Assembly (NCBI GenBank): GCA_964455525.1
Contig: CAYVWR010000002.1
Coordinates: 310,001 to 374,000, forward strand
Direction of reading: 5' to 3'
DNA from: JAFDZV01 sp964455525
GTDB lineage: Bacteria > Bacteroidota > Ignavibacteria > OLB7
Length of the DNA stretch: 64,000 nucleotides
The translations under genes were made by a program, and so were the position numbers. This document shows positions 17,867-26,554 of this stretch, one piece after another; positions within the stretch are counted from its first letter, which is position 1, and each line of letters opens with the position of its first letter. Under the pieces are notes generated by a model, which made no database searches, was not told the DNA's origin, and saw nothing but the letters and a program-made list of their open reading frames with translations.

Positions 17867-17946
17867 ATTGCCTGTCTTATCTGTCTGAGGGAACGCTGGT
17901 TACCTGTGCAATGGTTTCGTCTTAGAGTATGTCCTAAAAGTGTGCA

Positions 17947-18280
17947 TTAAAGCCGAGCGAGCATGAGCGCAATCATTACAATGCGAATAAAGGTCTCGCT
18001 TGTTTGCGGAAGTGCCTCGTAATCTTTGCTCAAGCGCCGATGAGAACCAAGCCATGCGAGCGTGCGCTCGACAACCCAACGGCGCTGCAGCGCGACAAAA
18101 CCCTTGGCCTAGTCACTGCGTTTGACGATCTTAAGTCGTAGCCGCGTGCGCAGCGACCGTACCCATTCCTCAAGCGCTCCGCTGTAGCGGTCATCAGCCC
18201 AGATCAGACGCAGTCGCATGCAGAGATGGCGCAATCGTTGCAACACCAGCCGCGCTGCGTCACGATCTTGTATGTTGACC
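17947..18280 (-). pseudogene. IS5-family transposase, C-terminal relic with internal stop
   Basis: Read on the minus strand: IWADDRYSGALEEWV, then KGFVALQRRWVVERTLAWLG, then SHRRLSKDYEALPQTSETFI, the standard C-terminus of IS5-group DDE transposases. An in-frame TAG replaces the expected Gln before AKGF, and the N-terminal half is missing, replaced by cassette repeat DNA at about 18281. The element end (AGTATGTCCTAAAAGTGTGC at 17926) is still visible beyond the stop codon. Confidence 0.8.
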
Positions 18281-18282
18281 GT

Positions 18283-18460
18283 TGATTCCAGCGGCTGGGG
18301 GGAATTGCCCTGTAAGGAGCGATCCTCCTTGTGTGGATGGTCTTCACAGGTGGGAAGCGCCGTTCAACATCCTGTGAGATCGCTCTGAGAGAAGGTTGTC
18401 AGACCTGTCGCTACTATATTGCCTGTTTCTGGCATGCGCTTCGGTGTTGTTGGAGGTGGG
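18283..18460. repeat. Leader of the X-Y cassette repeat, copy 3
   Basis: Matches 14217-14400, and from 18317 also 12195-12340. It abuts the truncated IS5 relic, showing that cassette duplication or deletion removed the 5' part of that element. Confidence 0.55.
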
Positions 18461-18681
18461 ACAAATCAGTTGATGAGGATGACAGCCCATTTCTTGAGCA
18501 AATCCAAGTCTTCCTTAATGCAACAATGATTCTAGATGCATGGAGCGCAGGACACTTTATAGGTTATAGTTGGTGGATACAGCAGGAAGGAATCCAAAAC
18601 TCTACCGAAGTGCTATCGTCTGAGAAAGTGGTAGTCGTAGATCCTATATCGCTGCGAGGCGAAAGTATTGCCGTGCCATGA
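18460..18681 (+). pseudogene. Gene X fragment (MILDAW family), copy 4
   Basis: VDEDDSPFLEQIQ, ATMILDAWSAGHFIGYSWW, EGIQNSTEVLSSE, VVVVDPISLRGES and stop, overlapping the next ATG as ATGA. An open frame extends back to 18331, but that part is leader repeat and does not look coding. Confidence 0.5.
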
Positions 18682-19001
18682 AAAGCTTTGATACGTACGG
18701 ATATAAAGGCGACAATTGTATCGAATCTGCAAGGAGGGAACTTGAAAACCTCCTTGGGATACACATGATCGCACATGATAGTAGCTTTCGATGTGGTCTA
18801 TATTATCAATATGATGGCATAGATGAGGAGAATTTTATGTTGCAATGTAATTATGATGAATCTGACGATGAATGGAACGAACCGAAACATAAGTCGTATC
18901 CGTTGCTGCTGTATGTCTCAGAAACACTTAGAAGCTCTGATCTGAATGATATCCTAACCTCGACCAATAAATTTGATCTATTGAGACATAAAGAATTATA
19001 A
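18678..19001 (+). CDS. 107-residue cassette protein (gene Y), copy 4; putative immunity protein
   Basis: Differs from copy 1 (10750) by only a few residues (MKSFD, KGDN, RHKEL). Both copies are followed by the same short spacer (AAGCTGAGGCTAAGAGGG) and then by an IS630-type element at the same point, but in opposite orientations. Family and role as for copy 1. Confidence 0.7.
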   Translation: MKSFDTYGYKGDNCIESARRELENLLGIHMIAHDSSFRCGLYYQYDGIDEENFMLQCNYDESDDEWNEPKHKSYPLLLYVSETLRSSDLNDILTSTNKFDLLRHKEL

Positions 19002-19022
19002 GCTGAGGCTAAGAGGGTGTAT

Positions 19023-20098
19023 TAGGGACAAGCTCATTGGCAACTAAAAGGGAGAGCATGGCGTAAAAAGCTCCGCAGCACATCGGTCTTCTGCCGAAGG
19101 CATTTTACTGCACGCAATAATTCATAGCGTAATCTCTTGAGCGTGCCACAGCAGACGTTGCGTAACTCGACCTGCCTCAGACACCGCCAGACGCCCTCCT
19201 CAAGGTTGACTTCCGGAGCATACCCCGGCAGATATTCCAGATGCACCTGCCACTGGCTCTCACTGCGCAGATACTCCTTCACGAGCTTCGATCGATGGAT
19301 CGGTGCATCATCCCAAACAACCAGTACCTTCCCGAGATGCCGGAGAAGATGCTTCAGGAAGCAGATACAGTTCTGACCTTGGATGGAGTGCTCTCGCACC
19401 TGCATCAGCAAGCGGCCATCATTGCTCAGAGCACTGATGACCGACAGATGCTCACGACTCAACCGCAAACGTAGAACTGGTGTGTGGCCCCGAAGGGCCC
19501 AGGTGCGAATAACCGATGGCAGCAGATAGAATCCAGACTCATCAACGTAGACGAGCCTGCGCCCTTCCGCTATCGCTTTTTTTGATTGCCGGCAGTTTCT
19601 GCTGCACCCACTCAGCAATCGCCTCCTCCTTGCGCTGGGCAGCTTTGAGATCTGGTTCCTGTATAGAGAAGCCCAGTGCATGCAGCAGGCGCGACACATG
19701 CGAGACATTATAGCGCACACCGAAGGTGCGTTCAATCACCTCGGCGACACGCGTGCTCGTCCAAAGATTGCCGAGCGTCGTGTTCGGTTCCGAGTGCCAG
19801 CAATGTGGGGATGCGTTGACGTTGCTGATCGGTAAGCAGAGCTGTCGCACGATGCCGAGGCCGATTATGCAGCTCATCGGTTCCACCGCTGCGCGCACGA
19901 GCGAGCCATTAGCTGATGGTACCTTCGGTGACGCTGAGAGCGGTTGCGATCTCGCATTGCTTCCAGCCTTGTTGATGCAGATGCCAGGCAGGGAAGCGGC
20001 GTTCTTCGCGCCAGTCCAGTTTTCTGTGTTGATGCTTTGCCATTGGAATACCTCGCGGCAAAGATATCATTCTTTACATACCAATGAGCTTGTCAATA
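19023..20098 (-). mobile_element. IS630-family insertion sequence, copy 2 (inverted, decayed)
   Basis: The ends carry GACAAGCTCATTG and its inverse (CAATGAGCTTGTC) with TA at both outer edges, as in copy 1 at 11095. It is inserted after the same AAGAGGGTGT sequence downstream of gene Y, but reversed. Length is about the same as copy 1, so it is decayed by point changes rather than by deletion. Confidence 0.8.
19034..20043 (-). pseudogene. IS630-family transposase pseudogene
   Basis: Homologous along its length to the copy at 11150. Damage visible by eye: a Gln codon becomes TAA at 19909-19911, a frameshift follows within about 100 bp (the EHYGFLGGVW region), and the A8 slippery run is A7, which breaks the -1 frameshift geometry. 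The catalytic half (YVDESGFY, VVWDDAPIH, NLEEGVWR) is still open for 233 codons. Confidence 0.8.
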
Positions 20099-20235
20099 AG
20101 TGAGTCGGAAAATAAGGTGCTTAGGGAGAATGCTATACATCAGATGAATCGTCGTGCCAGATGTATCTTCAGAATGCCTTAATGAAGTGCAATCTATTTC
20201 GTAAATGCCTAGAGTGCGTTATGAGTGATTTTGAC

Positions 20236-20308
20236 ATGAAAATATAGGCGATACGTAACACTATAGTGGAATAAATTGCTTGAAGATATTGTGAAGCGTA
20301 AATATGAA
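20236..20308 (+). pseudogene. Decayed 3' end of an Rhs toxin tip, upstream of SUKH copy B
   Basis: The bases before the second SUKH gene (GTAACACTATAGTGG, then TTGCTTGAAGATATTG and GAAGCGTAAATATGAATAA) are a mutated version of the end of the big Rhs gene (9797-9848). So the duplication once included the tip, and only about 60 bp of it are left. Confidence 0.65.
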
Positions 20309-20723
20309 TAACGTAATCAATTCGCTGCTTATAGAATTTCAGACAAATGGTCAGACATTGTCTGGTTCTATGAAAACTGTTGAAGATCACTTCGGATGCA
20401 TCTTCCCTGAGGACTATAAGGTTTTTTTACAACTCAGTAATGGAGGAGAAGGCTTCGTCGGCGAGCAGTATCTCATCTTGTGGAGAGTTGAAGAGATCAT
20501 TGGCTTAAACCGTGAATATGAAGTAGCAGAGTATGCACCAGGTCTGATCCTGTTCGGCTCGAATGGGGGAGGAGAGGCCTTTGCTTTCGATATTAGAGAT
20601 AAACAAATTAAGATTGTTGTTGTACCATTTATTGGAATGTGTATAGAGAATGTGTTATTTGTTGCGTTCGATTTCAATGATTTCATTACTCAGATAGCTA
20701 AGCCTGATGGACTCTTCCCATAA
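20304..20723 (+). CDS. SMI1/KNR4 (SUKH) family immunity protein, copy B
   Basis: Same length as and almost identical to the copy at 9841; changes include MKTVEDH for METVEDH and KVFLQLSNGG for KTFLQLNNGG. SUKH motifs are intact. Its toxin partner is reduced to a 60-bp remnant, so it is an orphan immunity gene that would still protect against the HNH-like tip of the main Rhs protein. Confidence 0.9.
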   Translation: MNNVINSLLIEFQTNGQTLSGSMKTVEDHFGCIFPEDYKVFLQLSNGGEGFVGEQYLILWRVEEIIGLNREYEVAEYAPGLILFGSNGGGEAFAFDIRDKQIKIVVVPFIGMCIENVLFVAFDFNDFITQIAKPDGLFP

Positions 20724-20901
20724 GCGCCAACGTCCTCCTGGGATGGAACTTTTCTTCATCCTACCCATTATTCTTGGAGGTAATCCAGATGCTGTAGATA
20801 ATCGCATATTTCTAAATCGAAAGCAGCATATAGATGCCGTTCGATATTGGAATCGCATAGTCCGTGACCTCAAAGGTGGAGTGATAGATCATAAACCGTA
20901 G
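20707..20901 (+). CDS. Small protein resembling the toxin-tip C-terminus, copy B
   Basis: Identical in sequence to the 64-residue product at 10244, with the same 17-nt overlap with the SUKH gene. Preservation in both duplicates suggests it is a real gene or a real C-terminal extension of the SUKH protein. Confidence 0.5.
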   Translation: MDSSHKRQRPPGMELFFILPIILGGNPDAVDNRIFLNRKQHIDAVRYWNRIVRDLKGGVIDHKP

Positions 20902-20939
20902 GGATTACTATGCACAGATGTTGCTTGACTGCGCCAATG

Positions 20940-21095
20940 TTAGCTCCGGTTGCTCAATAACGATTCGGGAGGCATTCCCGGATCAATTGGCAGCAATGCC
21001 TGCATATCGAAGGTTCCCTCCGGATCACGCACGATCACCCAGCGGATAGTGAGGATCTCTTCGTCGGCACTTATGGAAGAACTCGGCGTGCCAAT
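20940..21095 (-). pseudogene. IS4/IS701-type transposase fragment, copy B
   Basis: Second copy of the fragment at 10477 (RWVIVRDPEGTFD then QALLPIDPG), carried along in the segmental duplication. Confidence 0.5.
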
Positions 21096-21156
21096 ATTAA
21101 ATTAGGTCTGAATCCAACTTATACGCCAGTCGAGACTATCTAGAGAAATCGCGATT

Positions 21157-21216
21157 GAGAACGTGGTGGTCGTAGATTCTATGCCGCTGCGAGGCAAAAG
21201 CATTATCATGCCATGA
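21157..21216 (+). pseudogene. 3' remnant of gene X, copy 5
   Basis: The last 19 codons of gene X (ENVVVVDSMPLRGKS), ending in ATGA overlap with the truncated gene Y copy 5, exactly as at 10694. Confidence 0.45.
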
Positions 21217-21404
21217 ATATACTTGATAAGTACGGGTATAAAGGTGATAACTGCATCGAATCTGCAAGGAGGGAAATCGAAACTCTCCTTGGGATATGCA
21301 TGGTCACACATGATAGTAGCTTTCGATCCTGGCACTCATGGCAGTTCAGTAGACCTAGTGTTGGTTCGCTGATGCGACAGTGTATTCCAGCAGATCGTGT
21401 ATGA
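21213..21404 (+). pseudogene. Gene Y copy 5, 3' part replaced
   Basis: The first 38 codons are gene Y (KYGYKGDNC, ESARREIETLLGI, HDSSFR). At about 21327 the similarity ends abruptly in unrelated sequence and the frame closes at 21404. This is a recombination or deletion junction rather than point decay. Confidence 0.6.
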
Positions 21405-21491
21405 TCTGTGTACAGGGCTGAGCTTCATCGAAGGATGCAAGGTGTCCCCAACAGCGGCCATTACATTCCTTGAAACAACATTAAGGACAAG

Positions 21492-21935
21492 ATGATTATG
21501 CTGATTTATCAAGACGCTAAACTTCGCCCGAGTTTATTTTTTTGGAATGGAGGGATTGAACCTGAACGTTTGGAAAATTGGCTCAAAGAACGCCAATTAG
21601 AAATTCCTCGTGATCTACATGAGTTTTGGATGATGACTGGGGGGGGAGATATTTTTGAAAGCGAAACAATACTAGGGCCATTTGGCGATTCTGCAATGCA
21701 GGATGATGTCGATTCTGTAAACCAGATCTATCATCATAAAGGCCTTCCGATGAATTACCTCATCATTCACGTCGGATTAGGTGGATTAACTGCTGTAAGT
21801 CTTTTAGATCAGCAGTATGTCTCTTTAGACGAAGAGCATTATCAAGAGTTCAATAGATACAAAAATCTTGAAGATTGGTGTAGATATTTGATTCGGGCAG
21901 AGTATGCTGATCGTTACGGATTGGAACCTGCCTGA
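21492..21935 (+). CDS. SUKH-superfamily immunity-like protein
   Basis: 147 residues: IYQDAKLRPSLFFW at the start, IPRDLHEFWMMTGGGDIFES (the SUKH-type loop with a GGG turn), then NYLIIHVGLGGLTAVSLLD and a C-terminal LEDWCRYLI helix. It fits the SUKH superfamily but is not close to the two SMI1/KNR4 copies in this island. No toxin gene is next to it, so it is an orphan immunity gene by inference. Confidence 0.7.
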   Translation: MIMLIYQDAKLRPSLFFWNGGIEPERLENWLKERQLEIPRDLHEFWMMTGGGDIFESETILGPFGDSAMQDDVDSVNQIYHHKGLPMNYLIIHVGLGGLTAVSLLDQQYVSLDEEHYQEFNRYKNLEDWCRYLIRAEYADRYGLEPA

Positions 21936-22108
21936 CAAGGGGGCTTAGGCCTATTGATACTTACCTTGATTGTCTCATTGTAGGCATCTGGTTGTGGGCG
22001 AAGAAGCTCTGTAGCCATGTCGGCCTATATAGCTCTCCTGTCTAATAATAGCTCGTTTGACATCGGTGGACGAGTTGTGAGGTTCGGTACGACTCTGAAG
22101 ATGAACTT

Positions 22109-22366
22109 ATGACAATAAAATACTACAAACACTGGGCTGAATCGGATCTAGGAGATGGATTCGCTTACATGGAAGTGGTCGATGATATAGTTACAAAGCA
22201 GGTTGAAGTCTATGGTGACGATATCTTCTGGGCTGAGTGGGGGAAGCAGAAAGATGATCGATTCTTGATTGCAGATCAATCTGCATCAGTGATTGGCTTA
22301 GATGCTGAATTTGAAATTCCTTATGAGGAGTTTGAAGCTATGTGGTTAGCTGCTCATGGAGTTTGA
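22109..22366 (+). CDS. Small immunity-like protein (DUF6881-like pattern)
   Basis: 85 residues: KYYKHWAESDLGDGFAYMEV, VTKQVEVYGDD, then DAEFEIPYEEFEAMWLAA. The pattern of a short N-terminal sheet, a K.VEV.. strand and a final (E)F.IP.EEFE.MW helix resembles DUF6881 proteins, often found beside polymorphic toxins. Its stop is separated by one base from the preferred ATG of the macrodomain gene, so the two are probably translated together. Confidence 0.6.
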   Translation: MTIKYYKHWAESDLGDGFAYMEVVDDIVTKQVEVYGDDIFWAEWGKQKDDRFLIADQSASVIGLDAEFEIPYEEFEAMWLAAHGV

Positions 22367-22367
22367 T

Positions 22368-22841
22368 ATGGGTATCATATTTGCATCCGGAGACATCTTT
22401 GCGACTCCTGGACTTCAAGCTTTTGCGCATGGATGCAACTGTGCAGGAGCAATGGGTAAGGGGATTGCTATTGAATTTAAGAAGCGCTGGCCAAAGATGT
22501 ATGAAGAGTATAGGCGTAGATGCCATGGGGGAGTCTTTGCTCTTGGGGATGTCTTTGTCTGGGAGGAAGACGGGATCATAATATTTAATCTGGCAACACA
22601 ACAGAGCTGGCGTTCTAAAGCCATTATATCAGCAGTGCATCAGTCGATGCATCAGATGGTTGAAGATGCAGATAACCGAGGTGTTAAGGCCATCGCCCTT
22701 CCTAGAATCGCTTCAGGATTAGGAGGGCTGCCTTGGCCCTCTGTAAAAGATGTAATGAGGAGTGCTACCGAAGGAAGCCGTGTACATCTGTGGGTTTGCG
22801 AGAATTATATGCCAGGAGTAGCATTGCATTCTTCTTTATGA
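22368..22841 (+). CDS. Macrodomain (ADP-ribose-binding/hydrolase) protein
   Basis: The family start aligns with MGIIFASGDIF, so I use ATG 22368 rather than 22356. Macrodomain landmarks: the GDIF strand, HGCNCAGAMGKGIAIEFKK (ribose-binding loop with the conserved Asn), then IIIFNLATQ, and IALPRIASGLGGLPW (second phosphate-binding loop). Macrodomains bind ADP-ribose and several remove it from proteins or DNA, as in the DarG antitoxin. Located in an immunity-gene island directly after another small immunity-like gene, it may counter an ADP-ribosylating toxin tip that is no longer here. A housekeeping role cannot be excluded. Confidence 0.85.
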   Translation: MGIIFASGDIFATPGLQAFAHGCNCAGAMGKGIAIEFKKRWPKMYEEYRRRCHGGVFALGDVFVWEEDGIIIFNLATQQSWRSKAIISAVHQSMHQMVEDADNRGVKAIALPRIASGLGGLPWPSVKDVMRSATEGSRVHLWVCENYMPGVALHSSL

Positions 22842-22847
22842 CTGACC

Positions 22848-23114
22848 ATGCATAGATATAATGAGTGGTATCGGGCATGGATCGCATGCTGCATGGCTCC
22901 ATTAACTATCCGCTGGAAACTATCGGCTCGGCGACCACAACCGGGCTGCGCACATTTCCTCTTTCTAGCTGATCAAGGTGTTGCGGAGCTATTAGTTGCT
23001 GGTCTTGGCGGTGGAACTGCCGAATACGAGCGGCATACGATGGTCCTTGGAGCGGAGATCGTTCCAAACGTTGTACGCCCTGCTCGTACTATGCGTCGGC
23101 CCATCGCTGCCTGA
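22848..23114 (+). pseudogene. Fragment related to the gene X C-terminal half
   Basis: The middle part (HFLFLADQGVAELLVAGLGG, then MVLGAE) matches the 16430-16852 protein (RFFFLADRGIAELYVADLGG, then LVLGTE). The flanking residues do not match, and the frame is short. It is the last recognisable piece of island DNA before the GC-rich chromosomal genes. Confidence 0.5.
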
Positions 23115-23173
23115 GTGCAGGATGGGCCGGTTCGCATAGAATTTACGGGATGTCAGGCGTTACGTATCGGTGC

Positions 23174-24982
23174 CTAACCATTGCCGTGTGCCACAGTTGT
23201 GTGGGTTGCTCCTGAACCTGCCTTCGGGCGGGGTGTATTCCACAAGCCGAAGCGGTTTCTCCAGTAATCGGTCAGGAAGATATTGTTCGGATCTTTCTGG
23301 GACCGTATCTCGAGGAACCTGTCCCACTGTGAGTACTGCTTTTTGAAGAATGGCACCCATCCATCCGGATCGCCGGTGGCGATGATGGGCTGAAACTTTG
23401 CCCAGTGAAGACGGAAGGGTATCCCCTTTTCCCGTAACAGTTTCCAGAGCGGCGGGTAGAACACTTCGGCCGGATTGCCGATATTATTGGCAAACCAGTA
23501 GGGATCGATTCTGAATACTCCGTCCTTCCAGATATCCTTGCCATCGCTATACGATGGGCTCATCATAATGCTGGTCGGGCCAGCTCCATAAAGCTCCCAG
23601 CCGTAGGTTCCTGTGCGGGCAAGCGCTTCGCCCATATCTTTTGGCTCGGCGAAGTATGCCCGTAAAATATTCATCACATCCTGGGTGCGGGAGATCGGAA
23701 GCCATATCTCGGTGAATTCCGTTGGCACCAGAACATCGTCTGCCTGATTATCCATCGGCAGACCGCTCCAGCCATAATCCCAGAAGTGCTGTGGCTCATC
23801 GGTATGCGGTGGCGGGTTCTTCGAGTCGAGCGGAACAAACAGATCGATAACGGATGGGTAGACATATGGGAGCGAAATCTTTATGCTTTCGGCAAGCGGC
23901 GTAAGGAAGTCGATCATGGCATCTATGCCATACTTGATCCAGGTGCCAAGCGCAGTCCCTATCAGTGTGCCGAGCGGTCCAAGATCCCTGGAAAGGAGCA
24001 ATTGCAGTACCTCGGTGACCTGGTCGGTGGTGGGGACAAGCTTCGCTTTCGCTGCCGGGAGATTGTCCAGATTGCCGATGATGGTGAGGAAGATCGAGAT
24101 CGCTACCTCGGCCACGGCCGGATGATCGGTAAACTCCTGATACGGCTTCGGTTTAAATCCAGGCTCCGGTTTTATGCGGTTGCATTTCCAGATGACAATT
24201 CTCTCGCCGCCACGCTGTGGCCACCAGACGAGCCTGGTATATTCGGTCTGTTTCAGAAATTGCTCAAGGCTTGGGCGCAGATCGCTGCCGCTGCCAAATA
24301 TGTCCACTTCCGCCTTGTCGTAGACGGTGATGGCTTCCTGCCCGAGTATGTTGAACGTTGGAACACATTGGAAGGTGATCGTCGAGATCAGGCCGAGCAG
24401 CCCCATTGAGAGGACTGCCGCATTAAAAAGCTCGGGGTTGGTATCGTCGCGGCTGATCGTGTAGGGATTTCCCTGTCCGTCGATCAAACGCATTGCATAA
24501 ATGGCGTCATTGATCGAATAAGTAAGCGAACCTCCCGATGATCCGGTTGCGGTGAATCCGCTGACAGTCTGATGGGTGATGCCGCCAAGATCCGGGAGCG
24601 TCCATCCATGATCGTGCCAGAGTTGATACAGTAGGCTGTTCTGAAGGGTGGAGGTCTTTGTGGGATCGCCCGGATTATAGCCGAGGTTGATCCCCGCGTC
24701 CGCTTCGACCAGCATTCGATCGGCGTCGAGCACGCGGTACTTGCTGTATTTGTCGAGCATGACGTTCATATTCAGACTCGCTGGTGGTGTCTGTCTGCTT
24801 ACCGTGTTTTCGTCCGATGTGCAACTATCGGTATAGATGGCGCAGGCAACCGAATGCGCGGAACCCCGGACACGGATTTCCAGACCGCTGGCATAGGCCT
24901 GTTTTACAAGGAGGGAGAGTTCTTCCTCGTTTGCAGGATGATAGAAACCATCTGCTCCGACCAGGGGAAGCGTGGTAGACAT
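23174..24982 (-). CDS. FAD-dependent oxidoreductase of the VAO/aldonolactone oxidase type
   Basis: 602 residues. N-terminal FAD_binding_4 domain: LEIRVRGSAHSVACAI, where the His in GSAHS is at the position that carries covalent FAD in gulono/arabinonolactone oxidases; then LPDLGGITHQTVSGF and ATGSSGGSL (pyrophosphate loop). The C-terminus has IPFRLHWAKF and RSQKDPNNIFLTDYWRNRFG, the usual end of the ALO family. A long insert (about residues 270-400) is unusual. Substrate unknown; a sugar lactone or related alcohol is likely from the family. No signal peptide. The gene stands alone just outside the toxin island. Confidence 0.85.
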   Translation of the reverse strand: MSTTLPLVGADGFYHPANEEELSLLVKQAYASGLEIRVRGSAHSVACAIYTDSCTSDENTVSRQTPPASLNMNVMLDKYSKYRVLDADRMLVEADAGINLGYNPGDPTKTSTLQNSLLYQLWHDHGWTLPDLGGITHQTVSGFTATGSSGGSLTYSINDAIYAMRLIDGQGNPYTISRDDTNPELFNAAVLSMGLLGLISTITFQCVPTFNILGQEAITVYDKAEVDIFGSGSDLRPSLEQFLKQTEYTRLVWWPQRGGERIVIWKCNRIKPEPGFKPKPYQEFTDHPAVAEVAISIFLTIIGNLDNLPAAKAKLVPTTDQVTEVLQLLLSRDLGPLGTLIGTALGTWIKYGIDAMIDFLTPLAESIKISLPYVYPSVIDLFVPLDSKNPPPHTDEPQHFWDYGWSGLPMDNQADDVLVPTEFTEIWLPISRTQDVMNILRAYFAEPKDMGEALARTGTYGWELYGAGPTSIMMSPSYSDGKDIWKDGVFRIDPYWFANNIGNPAEVFYPPLWKLLREKGIPFRLHWAKFQPIIATGDPDGWVPFFKKQYSQWDRFLEIRSQKDPNNIFLTDYWRNRFGLWNTPRPKAGSGATHTTVAHGNG

Positions 24983-25467
24983 GATTGCTCCTGTGGTTGT
25001 GTATGTTTGGACCTGCTTTATTCACCACGGCGGGACACATGACGATGCTTCAATCGCCCTCTGCGATCAAGCCGGGGAGGTACAGGATGTTGGGGGTATG
25101 GATATTGCTGGATGGGGAGGACGCTGGGGGACCTGGGCATATCATCCATCCTATGATGCCCTACGTTGGGGAAGATATGAAAGCAATGTGGTTTGGCAGC
25201 GCCTTATCCGGCATACCGCGCATAAATGATCGAAGCTGCCGATCGGCATATGAACGGCCGGCAACGGAGAAGGGCCGGAAAAAGGGAGGAGTGGGGCGAT
25301 TCACCGATGTATCGTATTCGCGTGCGTTGTTGCGTTTCCTTCGGATGCGGAGCTGGAGGAGCAGGTGCCCGTATGCCCGTATGGTTGCGATGGGAGAATC
25401 TCGGGAGAGGCAAGGGATGGGTGCATGGGGCTTATTCCTGAGCCGGGACTCTCACAGTGCCAAGGCC
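24983..25467. other. Gene-poor spacer
   Basis: Open frames occur on both strands, but none shows a ribosome site, a domain or normal codon use. I see no RNA gene or clear hairpin. Confidence 0.4.
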
Positions 25468-26385
25468 CTATTGTTCCGTCTCCGAGCATGCCTGCCATGT
25501 ACGGAGACAGGCATCGCCGTACTCTTTTATATCATCCAGTTCTGCTGCTATCGCCATGCTATCCATACCGATGTGGAGCTTGTAGCAGCGCATCCGTTCC
25601 TTGAAATATGGCATCTGAAGCCCGATGGCATCGGCATGCTGTTTCCAGAGCCTGCCATACGGTATATCATCGGACCAGTAATCGAGATACGCGATATCGA
25701 ACAGAAAATCGCCGAGGCGTGCTTCTGCCCAATCGATGACTCCTGTGATGCGATCACCGATCGCCAGCATGTTGCCTCCTCCGATATCGCCGTGCACGAC
25801 ATGCCGTAGTGCAGGAACAAAGGGGAGCAGGGAGTGCATCCTGGCCTGGAACGTGCGATACAGATCCATTTCAAAGAAATGGTGGCTGGCCAGGCGATTC
25901 CAGTTGAAATCGAATTTCTGATTGTACTGTGCTGTAAGATACCCGCTCCAGCTTGCATACCTTCCATTGCCTGCGCTATCGCTCAATCCCCAGCCGGTGT
26001 ATGGTGAAACATCGATCTGGCGTAACCGGTCAACCGCGGCAAAGAGTGCCGGGATCAGTCGGCGACGTTGTTCGAGCGATATCGAGGCGAAGGTTTGGCC
26101 GGCGGCTCGTCTGGTGATCGCATACTGGAGGCTTGCGTTGAACCGGCCAAGCGCCATCATTGCCGGGATAGGCAATGATGGCGATGACCATTGAATGGCT
26201 GCAAGCTGATCCTTTCTGAAATCGCCCTCGCATGCGTTCAGCCGAAGGACATATTCCTCCTGCCCGGCTGAGAACGCATATGCGCGTGAGAACATGCCGG
26301 AGCCTATGAAGCGGAGCCTCTCGACCCGATGGTGAACGATGGGGCCAAGCAGCGCATGAATGCATGAGAGATCGATATCAGGCAT
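25468..26385 (-). CDS. Aminoglycoside phosphotransferase (APH)-family kinase
   Basis: Start taken at ATG 26385 (MPDIDLSCIHALLG); the longer frame to 26481 adds an unlikely leader. About 305 residues. N-lobe: IGSGMFSRAYAF (glycine-rich loop) and YVLRLN (Lys replaced by Arg). C-lobe: VVHGDIGGGNMLAIG (Brenner-type catalytic motif) and ITGVIDWAEARLGDFLFDIA (metal-binding Asp). This is the general APH/choline-kinase-like fold; members phosphorylate small molecules, and most are not resistance enzymes. Substrate unknown. Confidence 0.85.
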   Translation of the reverse strand: MPDIDLSCIHALLGPIVHHRVERLRFIGSGMFSRAYAFSAGQEEYVLRLNACEGDFRKDQLAAIQWSSPSLPIPAMMALGRFNASLQYAITRRAAGQTFASISLEQRRRLIPALFAAVDRLRQIDVSPYTGWGLSDSAGNGRYASWSGYLTAQYNQKFDFNWNRLASHHFFEMDLYRTFQARMHSLLPFVPALRHVVHGDIGGGNMLAIGDRITGVIDWAEARLGDFLFDIAYLDYWSDDIPYGRLWKQHADAIGLQMPYFKERMRCYKLHIGMDSMAIAAELDDIKEYGDACLRTWQACSETEQ

Positions 26386-26554
26386 ATGCGGAAGATACGT
26401 ACAGGAAGAGCCGGATCGGAGGCGCCTGTGGCTGGCCTGAGCCTGGCATGGATGTAAGCGGGCTGCTCCAGCCATGGGCAAGCGGTCGGCGTATGCGCAG
26501 AGAGCCGATCCGTTGCTCTATATCTGCCGGATCTTCTGCTGGACTCACGGCCTG

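Noticed and set aside
20101..20300. Gene between IS630 copy 2 and SUKH copy B
   Set aside because: Only mutated toxin-end sequence is recognisable; the minus-strand frame there is AT-rich noise.
24985..25809. 274-codon plus-strand open frame
   Set aside because: Half of it is antisense to the APH-like kinase; no domain and an unlikely composition.
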